Shown piece by piece: positions 46,900 to 60,779 of a stretch of DNA of 64,000 nt (the first letter of the stretch is position 1; every line of letters starts with the position of its first letter). Position numbers and translations under genes: made by a program. The notes beneath the pieces were generated by a model. That model worked only from the letters and a program-made list of their open reading frames with translations, did not search any database and had not been told where the DNA came from. Source of the stretch: Luzula sylvatica (taxonomy: Eukaryota > Streptophyta > Magnoliopsida > Poales > Juncaceae); the NCBI GenBank assembly GCA_946800325.1, contig OX326958.1:5590001-5654000 (forward strand). Reading direction: 5' to 3'.

Positions 46900-49800
46900 G
46901 TCGCGTGGCTGCATTTCTCTCGTCGAGACGAGCGATTTTGATATATAGATCGTGCCATTTGGTGAAAAAAAGTATGAGAAAGTAACGAGGGTTTTTACAT
47001 TACGGCATTACCATTTTCTCTAATTTATAGTTATTTGAATTTTACAATTAATTGTTTAAATAAAGAATAATTTTTATCCTGAAATTATACGCCGGAAATT
47101 CACCGGAGGCGGTCACTCCTCCTTCATTTCTTCGCGCAAAATAGATCGTTTTCAACTCGCAAAATCATGCCATAATCATCGTATATAATAATTCATGACT
47201 GAATTATAATAAACTGTGTTTTCTGCTAATTCGGGTCAAAAAGACCAAATCTCCCAAATCCAGTCGCATGGCTGCATTTCTCTCGTCGAGACGAGCGATT
47301 TTGATATATAGATCATGCCATTCGGTGAAAAAAAGTATGAGAAAGTAACGAGGGTTTTAACATTACGGCATTACCATTTTCTCTAATTTATTGTTATATG
47401 AATTTTACAATTAATTGTTTAAATAAAGAATAATTTTTATCCTTAAATTATACGCCGGAAATTCACCGGAGGCGGTCACTCCTCCTTCATTTCTTCGCGC
47501 AAAATAGATCGTTTTCAACTCGCAAAATCATACCATAATCATCGTATATAATAATTCATGACTGAATTACAATAAACTGTGTTTTCTGCTAATTCGGGTC
47601 AAAAAGACCAAATCTCCCAAATCCAGTCCCGTGGCTGCATTTTTCTCGTCGAGACGAGCGATTTTGATATATAGATCGTTCCATTTGGTGAAAAAAAGTA
47701 TGAGAAAGTAACGAGGGTTTTAACATTACGGCATTACCATTTTCTCTAATTTATTGTTATCTGAATTTTACAATTAATTGTTTAAATAAAGAATAATTTT
47801 TATCCTTAAATTATACGCCGGAAATTCACCTTAGGCGGTCACTCCTCCTTCATTTCTTTGCGCAAAATAGATCGTTTTCAACTCGCAAAATCATGCCAGA
47901 ATCATCGTATATAATAATTCATGACTGAATTACAATAAACTATGTTTTCTGCTAATTCGGGTCAAAAAGACCAAATCTCCCAAATCCAGTCGCGTGGCTG
48001 CATTTCTCTCGTCGAGACGAGCGATTTTGATATATAGATCGGGCCATTTGGTGAAAAAAAGTATGAGAAAGTAACGAGGGTTTTTACATTACGGCATTAC
48101 CATTTTCTCTAATTTATTGTTATCTGAATTTTACAATTAATTGTTTAAATAAAGAATAATTTTTATCCTTAAATTATACGCCGGAAATTCACCGGAGGCG
48201 GTCACTCCTCCTTCATTTCTTCGCGCAAAATAGATCGTTTTCAACTCGCAAAATCATGCCATAATCATCGAATATAATAATTCATGACTGAATTACAATA
48301 AACTGTGTTTTCTGCTAATTTGGGCTAAAAAGACCAAATCTTCCAAATCCAGTCGCGAGGCTGCATTTCTCTCTTCGAGACGAGCGATTTTGATATATAG
48401 ATCGTGCCATTTGGTGAAAAAAAGTATGAGAAAGTAACGAGGGTTTTAACATTATGGCATTAACATTTTCTCTAATTTATTGTTATCTGAATTTTACAAT
48501 TAATTGTTTAAATAAAGAATAATTTTTATCCTTAAATTATACGCCGGAAATTCACCGGAGGCGGTCACTCCTCCTTCATTTCATCGCGCAAAATAGATCG
48601 TTTTCAACTCGCAAAATCATGCCATAATCATCGTATATAATAATTCATGACTGAATTACAATAAACTGTGTTTTCTGCTAATTCGGGTCAAAAAGACCAA
48701 ATCTCCCAAATCCAGTCGCGTGGCTGCATTTCTCTCGTCGAGACGAGCGATTTTGATATATAGATCGTGCCATTTGGTGAAAAAAAGTATGAGAAAGTAA
48801 CGAGGGTTTTTACATTACGGCATTACCATTTTCTCTAATTTATAGTTATCTGAATTTTACAATTAATTGTTTAAATAAAGAATAATTTTTATCCTGAAAT
48901 TATACGCCGGAAATTCACCGGAGGCGGTCACTCCTCCTTCATTTCTTCGCGCAAAATAGATCGTTTTCAACTCGCAAAATCATGCCATAATCATCGTATA
49001 TAATAATTCATGACTGAATTACAATAAACTGTGTTTTCTGCTAATTCGGGTCAAAAAGACCAAATCTCCCAAATCCAGTCGCATGGCTGCATTTCTCTCG
49101 TCGAGACGAGCGATTTTGATATATAGATCGTGCCATTCGGTGAAAAAAAGTATGAGAAAGTAACGAGGGTTTTAACATTACGGCATTACCATTTTCTCTA
49201 ATTTATTGTTATCTGAATTTTACAATTAATTGTTTAAATAAAGAATAATTTTTATCCTTAAATTATACGCCGGAAATTCACCGGAGGCGGTCACTCCTCC
49301 TTCATTTCTTCGCGCAAAATAGATCGTTTTCAACTCGCAAAATCATACCATAATCATCGTATATAATAATTCATGATTGAATTACAATAAACTGTGTTTT
49401 CTGCTAATTCGGGTCAAAAAGACCAAATCTCCCAAATCCAGTCCCGTGGCTGCATTTCTCTCGTCGAGCCGAGCGATTTTGATATATAGATCGTGCCATT
49501 TGGTGAAAAAAAGTATGAGAAAGTAACGAGGGTTTTAACATTACGGCATTACCATTTTCTCTAATTTATTGTTATCTGAATTTTACAATTAATTGTTTAA
49601 ATAAAGAATAATTTTTATCCTTAAATTATACGCCGGAAATTCACCTTAGGCGGTCACTCCTCCTTCATTTCTTCGCGCAAAATAGATCGTTTTCAACTCG
49701 CAAAATTATGCCAGAATCATCGTATATAATAATTCATGACTGAATTACAATAAACTATGTTTTCTGCTAATTCGGGTCAAAAAGACCAAATCTCCCAAAT

Positions 49801-52800
49801 CCAGTCGCGTGGCTGCATTTCTCTCGTCGAGACGAGCGATTTTGATATATAGATCGGGCCATTTGGTGAAAAAAAGTATGAGAAAGTAACGAGGGTTTTT
49901 ACATTACGGCATTACCATTTTCTCTAATTTATTGTTATCTGAATTTTACAATTAATTGTTTAAATAAAGAATAATTTTTATCCTTAAATTATACGCCGGA
50001 AATTCACCGGAGGCGGTCACTCCTCCTTCATTTCTTCGCGCAAAATAGATCGTTTTCAATTCGCAAAATCATGCCATAATCATCGTATATAATAATTCTT
50101 GACTGAATTACAATAAACTGTGTTTTCTGCTAATTCGGGTCAAAAAGACCAAATCTCCCAAATCCAGTCGCGTGGCTGCCTTTCTCTCGTCGAGACGAGC
50201 GATTTTGATATATAGATCGTGCCATTTAGTGATAAAAAGTATGAGAAAGTAACGAGGGTTTTAACATTACGGCATTACCATTTTCTCTAGTTTATTGTTA
50301 TCTGCATTTTACAATTAATTGGTTAAATAAAGAATAAATTTTATCCAAAAATTATACGCCTGAAATTCACCGGAGGCGGTCACTCCTCCTTCATTTCTTC
50401 GTGCAAAATAGATCGTTTTCAACTCGCAAAATCATGCCAGAATCATCGTATATAATAATTCATGACTGAATTACAATAAACTATGTTTTCTGCTAATTCG
50501 GGTCAAAAAGACCAAATCTCCCAAATCCAGTCGCGTGGCTGCATTTCTCTCGTCGAGACGAGCGATTTTGATATATAGATCGGGCCATTTGGTGAAAAAA
50601 AGTATGAGAAAGTAACGAGGGTTTTTACATTACGGCATTACCATTTTCTCTAATTTATTGTTATCTGAATTTTACAATTAATTGTTTAAATAAAGAATAA
50701 TTTTTATCCTTAAATTATACGCCGGAAATTCACCGGAGGCGGTCACTCCTCCTTCATTTCTTCGCGCAAAATAGATCGTTTTCAACTCGCAAAATCATGC
50801 CATAATCATCGTATATAATAATTCATGACTGAATTACAATAAACTGTGTTTTCTGCTAATTTGGGCTAAAAAGACCAAATCTTCCAAATCCAGTCGCGAG
50901 GCTGCATTTCTCTCTTCGAGACGAGCGATTTTGATATATAGATCGTGCCATTTGGTGAAAAAAAGTATGAGAAAGTAACGAGGGTTTTAACATTATGGCA
51001 TTAATATTTTCTCTAATTTATTGTTATCTGAATTTTACAATTAATTGTTTAAATAAAGAATAATTTTTATCCTTAAATTATACGCCGGAAATTCACCGGA
51101 GGCGGTCACTCCTCCTTCATTTCATCGCGCAAAATAGATCGTTTTCAACTCGCAAAATCATGCCATAATCATCGTATATAATAATTCATGACTGAATTAC
51201 AATAAACTGTGTTTTCTGCTAATTCGGGTCAAAAAGACCAAATCTCCCATATCCAGTCGCGTGGCTGCATTTCTCTCGTCGAGACGAGCGATTTTGATAT
51301 ATAGATCGTGCCATTTGGTGAAAAAAAGTATGAGAAAGTAACGAGGGTTTTTACATTACGGCATTACCATTTTCTCTAATTTATAGTTATCTGAATTTTA
51401 CAATTAATTGTTTAAATAAAGAATAATTTTTATCCTGAAATTATACGCCGGAAATTCACCGGAGGCGGTCACTCCTCCTTCATTTCTTCGCGCAAAATAG
51501 ATCGTTTTCAACTCGCAAAATCATGCCATAATCATCGTATATAATAATTCATGACTGAATTACAATAAACTGTGTTTTCTGCTAATTCGGGTCAAAAAGA
51601 CCAAATCTCCCAAATCCAGTCGCATGGCTGCATTTCTCTCGTCGAGACGAGCGATTTTGATATATAGATCGTGCCATTCGGTGAAAAAAAGTATGAGAAA
51701 GTAACGAGGGTTTTAACATTACGGCATTACCATTTTCTCTAATTTATTGTTATCTGAATTTTACAATTAATTGTTTAAATAAAGAATAATTTTTATCCTT
51801 AAATTAGACGCCGGAAATTCACCGGAGGCGGTCACTCCTCCTTCATTTCTTCGCGCAAAATAGATCGTTTTCAACTCGCAAAATCATACCATAATCATCG
51901 TATATAATAATTCATGATTGAATTACAATAAACTGTGTTTTCTGCTAATTCGGGTCAAAAAGACCAAATCTCCCAAATCCAGTCCCGTGGCTGCATTTCT
52001 CTCGTCGAGACGAGCGATTTTGATATATAGATCGTGCCATTTGGTGAAAAAAAGTATGAGAAAGTAACGAGGGTTTTAACATTACGGCATTACCATTTTC
52101 TCTAATTTATTGTTATCTGAATTTTACAATTAATTGTTTAAATAAAGAATAATTTTTATCCTTAAATTATACGCCGGAAATTCACCTTAGGCGGTCACTC
52201 CTCCTTCATTTCTTCGCGCAAAATAGATCGTTTTCAACTCGCAAAATCATGCCAGAATCATCGTATATAATAATTCATGACTGAATTACAATAAACTATG
52301 TTTTCTGCTAATTCGGGTCAAAAAGACCAAATCTCCCAAATCCAGTCGCGTGGCTGCATTTCTCTCGTCGAGACGAGCGATTTTGATATATAGATCGGGC
52401 CATTTGGTGAAAAAAAGTATGAGAAAGTAACGAGGGTTTTTACATTACGGCATTACCATTTTCTCTAATTTATTGTTATCTGAATTTTACAATTAATTGT
52501 TTAAATAAAGAATAATTTTTATCCTTAAATTATACGCCGGAAATTCACCGGAGGCGGTCACTCCTCCTTCATTTCTTCGCGCAAAATAGATCGTTTTCAA
52601 TTCGCAAAATCATGCCATAATCATCGTATATAATAATTCTTGACTGAATTACAATAAACTGTGTTTTCTGCTAATTCGGGTCAAAAAGACCAAATCTCCC
52701 AAATCCAGTCGCGTGGCTGCATTTCTCTCGTCGAGACGAGCGATTTTGATATATAGATCGTGCCATTTAGTGATAAAAAGTATGAGAAAGTAACGAGGGT

Positions 52801-55800
52801 TTTAACATTACGGCATTACCATTTTCTCTAGTTTATTGTTATCTGAATTTTACAATTAATTGTTTAAATAAAGAATAATTTTTATCCTTAAATTATACGC
52901 CTGAAATTCACCGGAGGCGGTCACTCCTCCTTCATTTCATCGCGCAAAATAGATCGTTTTCAACTCGCAAAATCATGCCATAATCATCGTATATAATAAT
53001 TCATGACTGAATTACAATAAACTGTGTTTTCTGCTAATTCGGGTCAAAAAGACCAAATCTCCCAAATCCAGTCGCGTGGCTGCATTTCTCTCGTCGAGAC
53101 GAGCGATTTTGATATATAGATCGTGCCATTTGGTGAAAAAAAGTATGAGAAAGTAACGAGGGTTTTTACATTACGGCATTACCATTTTCTCTAATTTATA
53201 GTTATCTGAATTTTACAATTAATTGTTTAAATAAAGAATAATTTTTATCCTGAAATTATACGCCGGAAATTCACCGGAGGCGGTCACTCCTCCTTCATTT
53301 CTTCGCGCAAAATAGATCGTTTTCAACTCGCAAAATCATGCCATAATCATCGTATATAATAATTCATGACCGAATTACAATAAACTGTGTTTTCTGCTAA
53401 TTCGGGTCAAAAAGACCAAATCTCCCAAATCCAGTCGCATGGCTGCATTTCTCTCGTCGAGACGAGCGATTTTGATATATAGATCGTGCCATTCGGTGAA
53501 AAAAAGTATGAGAAAGTAACGAGGGTTTTAACATTACGGCATTACCATTTTCTCTAATTTATTGTTATCTGAATTTTACAATTAATTGTTTAAATAAAGA
53601 ATAATTTTTATCCTTAAATTAGACGCCGGAAATTCACCGGAGGCGGTCACTCCTCCTTCATTTCTTCGCGCAAAATAGATCGTTTTCAACTCGCAAAATC
53701 ATACCATAATCATCGTATATAATAATTCACGATTGAATTACAATAAACTGTGTTTTCTGCTAATTCGGGTTAAAAAGACCAAATCTCCCAAATCCAGTCC
53801 CGTGGCTGCATTTCTCTCGTCGAGACGAGCGATTTTGATATATAGATCGTGCCATTTGGTGAAAAAAAGTATGAGAAAGTAACGAGGGTTTTAACATTAC
53901 GGCATTACCATTTTCTCTAATTTATTGTTATCTGAATTTTACAATTAATTGTTTAAATAAAGAATAATTTTTATCCTTAAATTATACGCCGGAAATTCAC
54001 CTTAGGCGGTCACTCCTCCTTCATTTCTTCGCGCAAAATAGATCGTTTTCAACTCGCAAAATCATGCCAGAATCATCGTATATAATAATTCATGACTGAA
54101 TTACAATAAACTATGTTTTCTGCTAATTCGGGTCAAAAAGACCAAATCTCCCAAATCCAGTCGCGTGGCTGCATTTCTCTCGTCGAGACGAGCGATTTTG
54201 ATATATAGATCGGGCCATTTGGTGAAAAAAAGTATGAGAAAGTAACGAGGGTTTTTACATTACGGCATTACCATTTTCTCTAATTTATTGTTATCTGAAT
54301 TTTACAATTAATTGTTTAAATAAAGAATAATTTTTATCCTTAAATTATACGTCGGAAATTCACCGGAGGCGGTCACTCCTCCTTCATTTCTTCGCGCAAA
54401 ATAGATCGTTTTCAATTCGCAAAATCATGCCATAATCATCGTATATAATAATTCTTGACTGAATTACAATAAACTGTGTTTTCTGCTAATTCGGGTCAAA
54501 AAGACCAAATCTCCCAAATCCAGTCGCGTGGCTGCATTTCTCTCGTCGAGACGAGCGATTTTGATATATAGATCGTGCCATTTAGTGATAAAAAGTATGA
54601 GAAAGTAACGAGGGTTTTAACATTACGGCATTACCATTTTCTCTAGTTTATTGTTATCTGAATTTTACAATTAATTGTTTAAATAAAGAATAATTTTTAT
54701 CCTTAAATTATACGCCTGAAATTCACCGGAGGCGGTCACTCCTCCTTCATTTCATCGCGCAAAATAGAACGTTTTCAACTCGCAAAATCATGTCATAATC
54801 ATCGTATATAATAATTCATGACTGAATTACAATAAACTGTGTTTTCTGCTAATTCGGGTCAAAAAGACCAAATCTCCCAAATCCAGTCGCGTGGCTGCAT
54901 TTCTCTCGTCGAGACGAGCGATTTTGATATATAGATCGTGCCATTTGGTGAAAAAAAGTATGAGAAAGTAACGAGGGTTTTTACATTACGGCATTACCAT
55001 TTTCTCTAATTTATAGTTATCTGAATTTTACAATTAATTGTTTAAATAAAGAATAATTTTTATCCTGAAATTATACGCCGGAAATTCACCGGAGGCGGTC
55101 ACTCCTCCTTCATTTCTTCGCGCAAAATAGATCGTTTTCAACTCGCAAAATCATGCCATAATCATCGTATATAATAATTCATGACTGAATTACAATAAAC
55201 TGTGTTTTCTGCTAATTCGGGTCAAAAAGACCAAATCTCCCAAATCCAGTCGCATGGCTGCATTTCTCTCGTCGAGACGAGCGATTTTGATATATAGATC
55301 GTGCCATTCGGTGAAAAAAAGTATGAGAAAGTAACGAGGGTTTTAACATTACGGCATTACCATTTTCTCTAATTTATTGTTATCTGAATTTTACAATTAA
55401 TTGTTTAAATAAAGAATAATTTTTATCCTTAAATTATACGCCGGAAATTCACCGGAGGCGGTCACTCCTCCTTCATTTCTTCGCGCAAAATAGATCGTTT
55501 TCAACTCGCAAAATCATACCATAATCATCGTATATAATAATTCATGATTGAATTACAATAAACTGTGTTTTCTGCTAATTCGGGTCAAAAAGACCAAATC
55601 TCCCAAATCCAGTCCCGTGGCTGCATTTCTCTCGTCGAGACGAGCGATTTTGATATATAGATCGTGCCATTTGGTGAAAAAAAGTATGAGAAAGTAACGA
55701 GGGTTTTAACATTACGGCATTACCATTTTCTCTAATTTATTGTTATCTGAATTTTACAATTAATTGTTTAAATAAAGAATAATTTTTATCCTTAAATTAT

Positions 55801-58800
55801 ACGCCGGAAATTCACCTTAGGCGGTCACTCCTCCTTCATTTCTTCGCGCAAAATAGATCGTTTTCAACTCGCAAAATCATGCCAGAATCATCGTATATAA
55901 TAATTCATGACTGAATTACAATAAACTATGTTTTCTGCTAATTCGGGTCAAAAAGACCAAATCTCCCAAATCCAGTCGCGTGGCTGCATTTCTCTCGTCG
56001 AGACGAGCGATTTTGATATATAGATCGGGCCATTTGGTGAAAAAAAGTATGAGAAAGTAACGAGGGTTTTTACATTACGGCATTACCATTTTCTCTAATT
56101 TATTGTTATCTGAATTTTACAATTAATTGTTTAAATAAAGAATAATTTTTATCCTTAAATTATACGCCGGAAATTCACCGGAGGCGGTCACTCCTCCTTC
56201 ATTTCTTCGCGCAAAATAGATCGTTTTCAATTCGCAAAATCATGCCATAATCATCGTATATAATAATTCTTGACTGAATTACAATAAACTGTGTTTTCTG
56301 CTAATTCGGGTCAAAAAGACCAAATCTCCCAAATCCAGTCGCGTGGCTGCATTTCTCTCGTCGAGACGAGCGATTTTGATATATAGATCGTGCCATTTAG
56401 TGATAAAAAGTATGAGAAAGTAACGAGGGTTTTAACATTACGGCATTACCATTTTCTCTAGTTTATTGTTATCTGAATTTTACAATTAATTGTTTAAATA
56501 AAGAATAATTTTTATCCTTAAATTATACGCCTGAAATTCACCGGAGGCGGTCACTCCTCCTTCATTTCATCGCGCAAAATAGATCGTTTTCAACTCGCAA
56601 AATCATGCCATAATCATCGTATATAATAATTCATGACTGAATTACAATAAACTGTGTTTTCTGCTAATTCGGGTCAAAAAGACCAAATCTCCCAAATCCA
56701 GTCGCGTGGCTGCATTTCTCTCGTCGAGACGAGCGATTTTGATATATAGATCGTGCCATTTGGTGAAAAAAAGTATGAGAAAGTAACGAGGGTTTTTACA
56801 TTACGGCATTACCATTTTCTCTAATTTATAGTTATCTGAATTTTACAATTAATTGTTTAAATAAAGAATAATTTTTATCCTGAAATTATACGCCGGAAAT
56901 TCACCGGAGGCGGTCACTCCTCCTTCATTTCTTCGCGCAAAATAGATCGTTTTCAACTCGCAAAATCATGCCATAATCATCGTATATAATAATTCATGAC
57001 TGAATTACAATAAACTGTGTTTTCTGCTAATTCGGGTCAAAAAGACCAAATCTCCCAAATCCAGTCGCATGGCTGCATTTCTCTCGTCGAGACGAGCGAT
57101 TTTGATATATAGATCGTGCCATTCGGTGAAAAAAAGTATGAGAAAGTAACGAGGGTTTTAACATTACGGCATTACCATTTTCTCTAATTTATTGTTATCT
57201 GAATTTTACAATTAATTGTTTAAATAAAGAATAATTTTTATCCTTAAATTATACGCCGGAAATTCACCGGAGGCGGTCACTCCTCCTTCATTTCTTCGCG
57301 CAAAATAGATCGTTTTCAACTCGCAAAATCATACCATAATCATCGTATATAATAATTCATGATTGAATTACAATAAACTGTGTTTTCTGCTAATTCGGGT
57401 CAAAAAGACCAAATCTCCCAAATCCAGTCCCGTGGCTGCATTTCTCTCGTCGAGACGAGCGATTTTGATATATAGATCGTGCCATTTGGTGAAAAAAAGT
57501 ATGAGAAAGTAACGAGGGTTTTAACATTACGGCATTACCATTTTCTCTAATTTATTGTTATCTGAATTTTACAATTAATTGTTTAAATAAAGAATAATTT
57601 TTATCCTTAAATTATACGCCGGAAATTCACCTTAGGCGGTCACTCCTCCTTCATTTCTTCGCGCAAAATAGATCGTTTTCAACTCGCAAAATCATGCCAG
57701 AATCATCGTATATAATAATTCATGACTGAATTACAATAAACTATGTTTTCTGCTAATTCGGGTCAAAAAGACCAAATCTCCCAAATCCAGTCGCGTGGCT
57801 GCATTTCTCTCGTCGAGACGAGCGATTTTGATATATAGATCGGGCCATTTGGTGAAAAAAAGTATGAGAAAGTAACGAGGGTTTTTACATTACGGCATTA
57901 CCATTTTCTCTAATTTATTGTTATCTGAATTTTACAATTAATTGTTTAAATAAAGAATAATTTTTATCCTTAAATTATACGCCGGAAATTCACCGGAGGC
58001 GGTCACTCCTCCTTCATTTCTTCGCGCAAAATAGATCGTTTTCAATTCGCAAAATCATGCCATAATCATCGTATATAATAATTCTTGACTGAATTACAAT
58101 AAACTGTGTTTTCTGCTAATTCGGGTCAAAAAGACCAAATCTCCCAAATCCAGTCGCGTGGCTGCATTTCTCTCGTCGAGACGAGCGATTTTGATATATA
58201 GATCGTGCCATTTAGTGATAAAAAGTATGAGAAAGTAACGAGGGTTTTAACATTACGGCATTACCATTTTCTCTAGTTTATTGTTATCTGCATTTTACAA
58301 TTAATTGGTTAAATAAAGAATAAATTTTATCCAAAAATTATACGCCTGAAATTCACCGGAGGCGGTCACTCCTCCTTCATTTCTTCGTGCAAAATAGATC
58401 GTTTTCAACTCGCAAAATCATGCCAGAATCATCGTATATAATAATTCATGACTGAATTACAATAAACTATGTTTTCTGCTAATTCGGGTCAAAAAGACCA
58501 AATCTCCCAAATCCAGTCGCGTGGCTGCATTTCTCTCGTCGAGACGAGCGATTTTGATATATAGATCGGGCCATTTGGTGAAAAAAAGTATGAGAAAGTA
58601 ACGAGGGTTTTTACATTACGGCATTACCATTTTCTCTAATTTATTGTTATCTGAATTTTACAATTAATTGTTTAAATAAAGAATAATTTTTATCCTTAAA
58701 TTATACGCCGGAAATTCACCGGAGGCGGTCACTCCTCCTTCATTTCTTCGCGCAAAATAGATCATTTTCAACTCGCAAAATCATGCCATAATCATCGTAT

Positions 58801-59420
58801 ATAATAATTCATGACTGAATTACAATAAACTGTGTTTTCTGCTAATTTGGGCTAAAAAGACCAAATCTTCCAAATCCAGTCGCGAGGCTGCATTTCTCTC
58901 TTCGAGACGAGCGATTTTGATATATAGATCGTGCCATTTGGTGAAAAAAAGTATGAGAAAGTAACGAGGGTTTTAACATTATGGCATTAACATTTTCTCT
59001 AATTTATTGTTATCTGAATTTTACAATTAATTGTTTAAATAAAGATTAATTTTTATCCTTAAATTATACGCCGGAAATTCACCGGAGGCGGTCACTCCTC
59101 CTTCATTTCATCGCGCAAAATAGATCGTTTTCAACTCGCAAAATCATGCCATAATCATCGTATATAATAATTCATGACTGAATTACAATAAACTGTGTTT
59201 TCTGCTAATTCGGGTCAAAAAGACCAAATCTCCCAAATCCAGTCGCGTGGCTGCATTTCTCTCGTCGAGACGAGCGATTTTGATATATAGATCGTGCCAT
59301 TTGGTGAAAAAAAGTATGAGAAAGTGACGAGAGTTTTTACATTACGGCATTACCATTTTCTCTAATTTATAGTTATCTGAATTTTACAATTAATTGTTTA
59401 AATAAAGAATAATTTTTATC
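46900..59420 (+). repeat. Alternating 5-mer/7-mer higher-order repeat (1815/2541 bp)
   Basis: The TCCTGAAATTATACG variant occurs at 46714, 47077, 48892, 51433, 53248, 55063, 56878 and 59419, giving steps of 363, 1815, 2541, 1815, 1815, 1815 and 2541. The 7-mer order is TCCTGAAAT, GTCGCATGG, CCCGTGG with CCTTAGG, GATCGGGCC, TTTAGTGATAAAA, GATCGGGCC, GTCGCGAGG. The first 5-mer lacks the TTTAGTGATAAAA-GATCGGGCC pair. The three later 5-mers end in a mosaic monomer. The TATCCAAAAATT landmark at 50342 and 58328 is 7986 bp apart, exactly 22 monomers. Copies are almost identical. Confidence 0.85.
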
Positions 59421-60779
59421 CTGAAATTATACGCCGGAAATTCACCGGAGGCGGTCACTCCTCCTTCATTTCTTCGCGCAAAATAGATCGTTTTCAACTC
59501 GCAAAATCATGCCATAATCATCGTATATAATAATTCATGACTGAATTACAATAAACTGTGTTTTCTGCTAATTCGGGTCAAAAAGACCAAATCTCCCAAA
59601 TCCAGTCGCATGGCTGCATTTCTCTCGTCGAGACGAGCGATTTTGATATATAGATCGTGCCATTCGGTGAAAAAAAGTATGAGAAAGTAACGAGGGTTTT
59701 AACATTACGGCATTACCATTTTCTCTAATTTATTGTTATCTGAATTTTACAATTAATTGTTTAAATAAAGAATAATTTTTATCCTTAAATTATACGCCGG
59801 AAATTCACCGGAGGCGGTCACTCCTCCTTCATTTCTTCGCGCAAAATAGATCGTTTTCAACTCGCAAAATCATACCATAATCATCGTATATAATAATTCA
59901 TGATTGAATTACAATAAACTGTGTTTTCTGCTAATTCGGGTCAAAAAGACCAAATCTCCCAAATCCAGTCCCGTGGCTGCATTTCTCTCGTCGAGACGAG
60001 CGATTTTGATATATAGATCGTGCCATTTGGTGAAAAAAAGTATGAGAAAGTAACGAGGGTTTTAACATTACGGCATTACCATTTTCTCTAATTTATTGTT
60101 ATCTGAATTTTACAATTAATTGTTTAAATAAAGAATAATTTTTATCCTTAAATTATACGCCGGAAATTCACCTTAGGCGGTCACTCCTCCTTCATTTCTT
60201 CGCGCAAAATAGATCGTTTTCAACTCGCAAAATCATGCCAGAATCATCGTATATAATAATTCATGACTGAATTACAATAAACTATGTTTTCTGCTAATTC
60301 GGGTCAAAAAGACCAAATCTCCCAAATCCAGTCGCGTGGCTGCATTTCTCTCGTCGAGACGAGCGATTTTGATATATAGATCGGGCCATTTGGTGAAAAA
60401 AAGTATGAGAAAGTAACGAGGGTTTTTACATTACGGCATTACCATTTTCTCTAATTTATTGTTATCTGAATTTTACAATTAATTGTTTAAATAAAGAATA
60501 ATTTTTATCCTTAAATTATACGCCGGAAATTCACCGGAGGCGGTCACTCCTCCTTCATTTCTTCGCGCAAAATAGATCGTTTTCAATTCGCAAAATCATG
60601 CCATAATCATCGTATATAATAATTCTTGACTGAATTACAATAAACTGTGTTTTCTGCTAATTCGGGTCAAAAAGACCAAATCTCCCAAATCCAGTCGCGT
60701 GGCTGCATTTCTCTCGTCGAGACGAGCGATTTTGATATATAGATCGTGCCATTTAGTGATAAAAAGTATGAGAAAGTAA

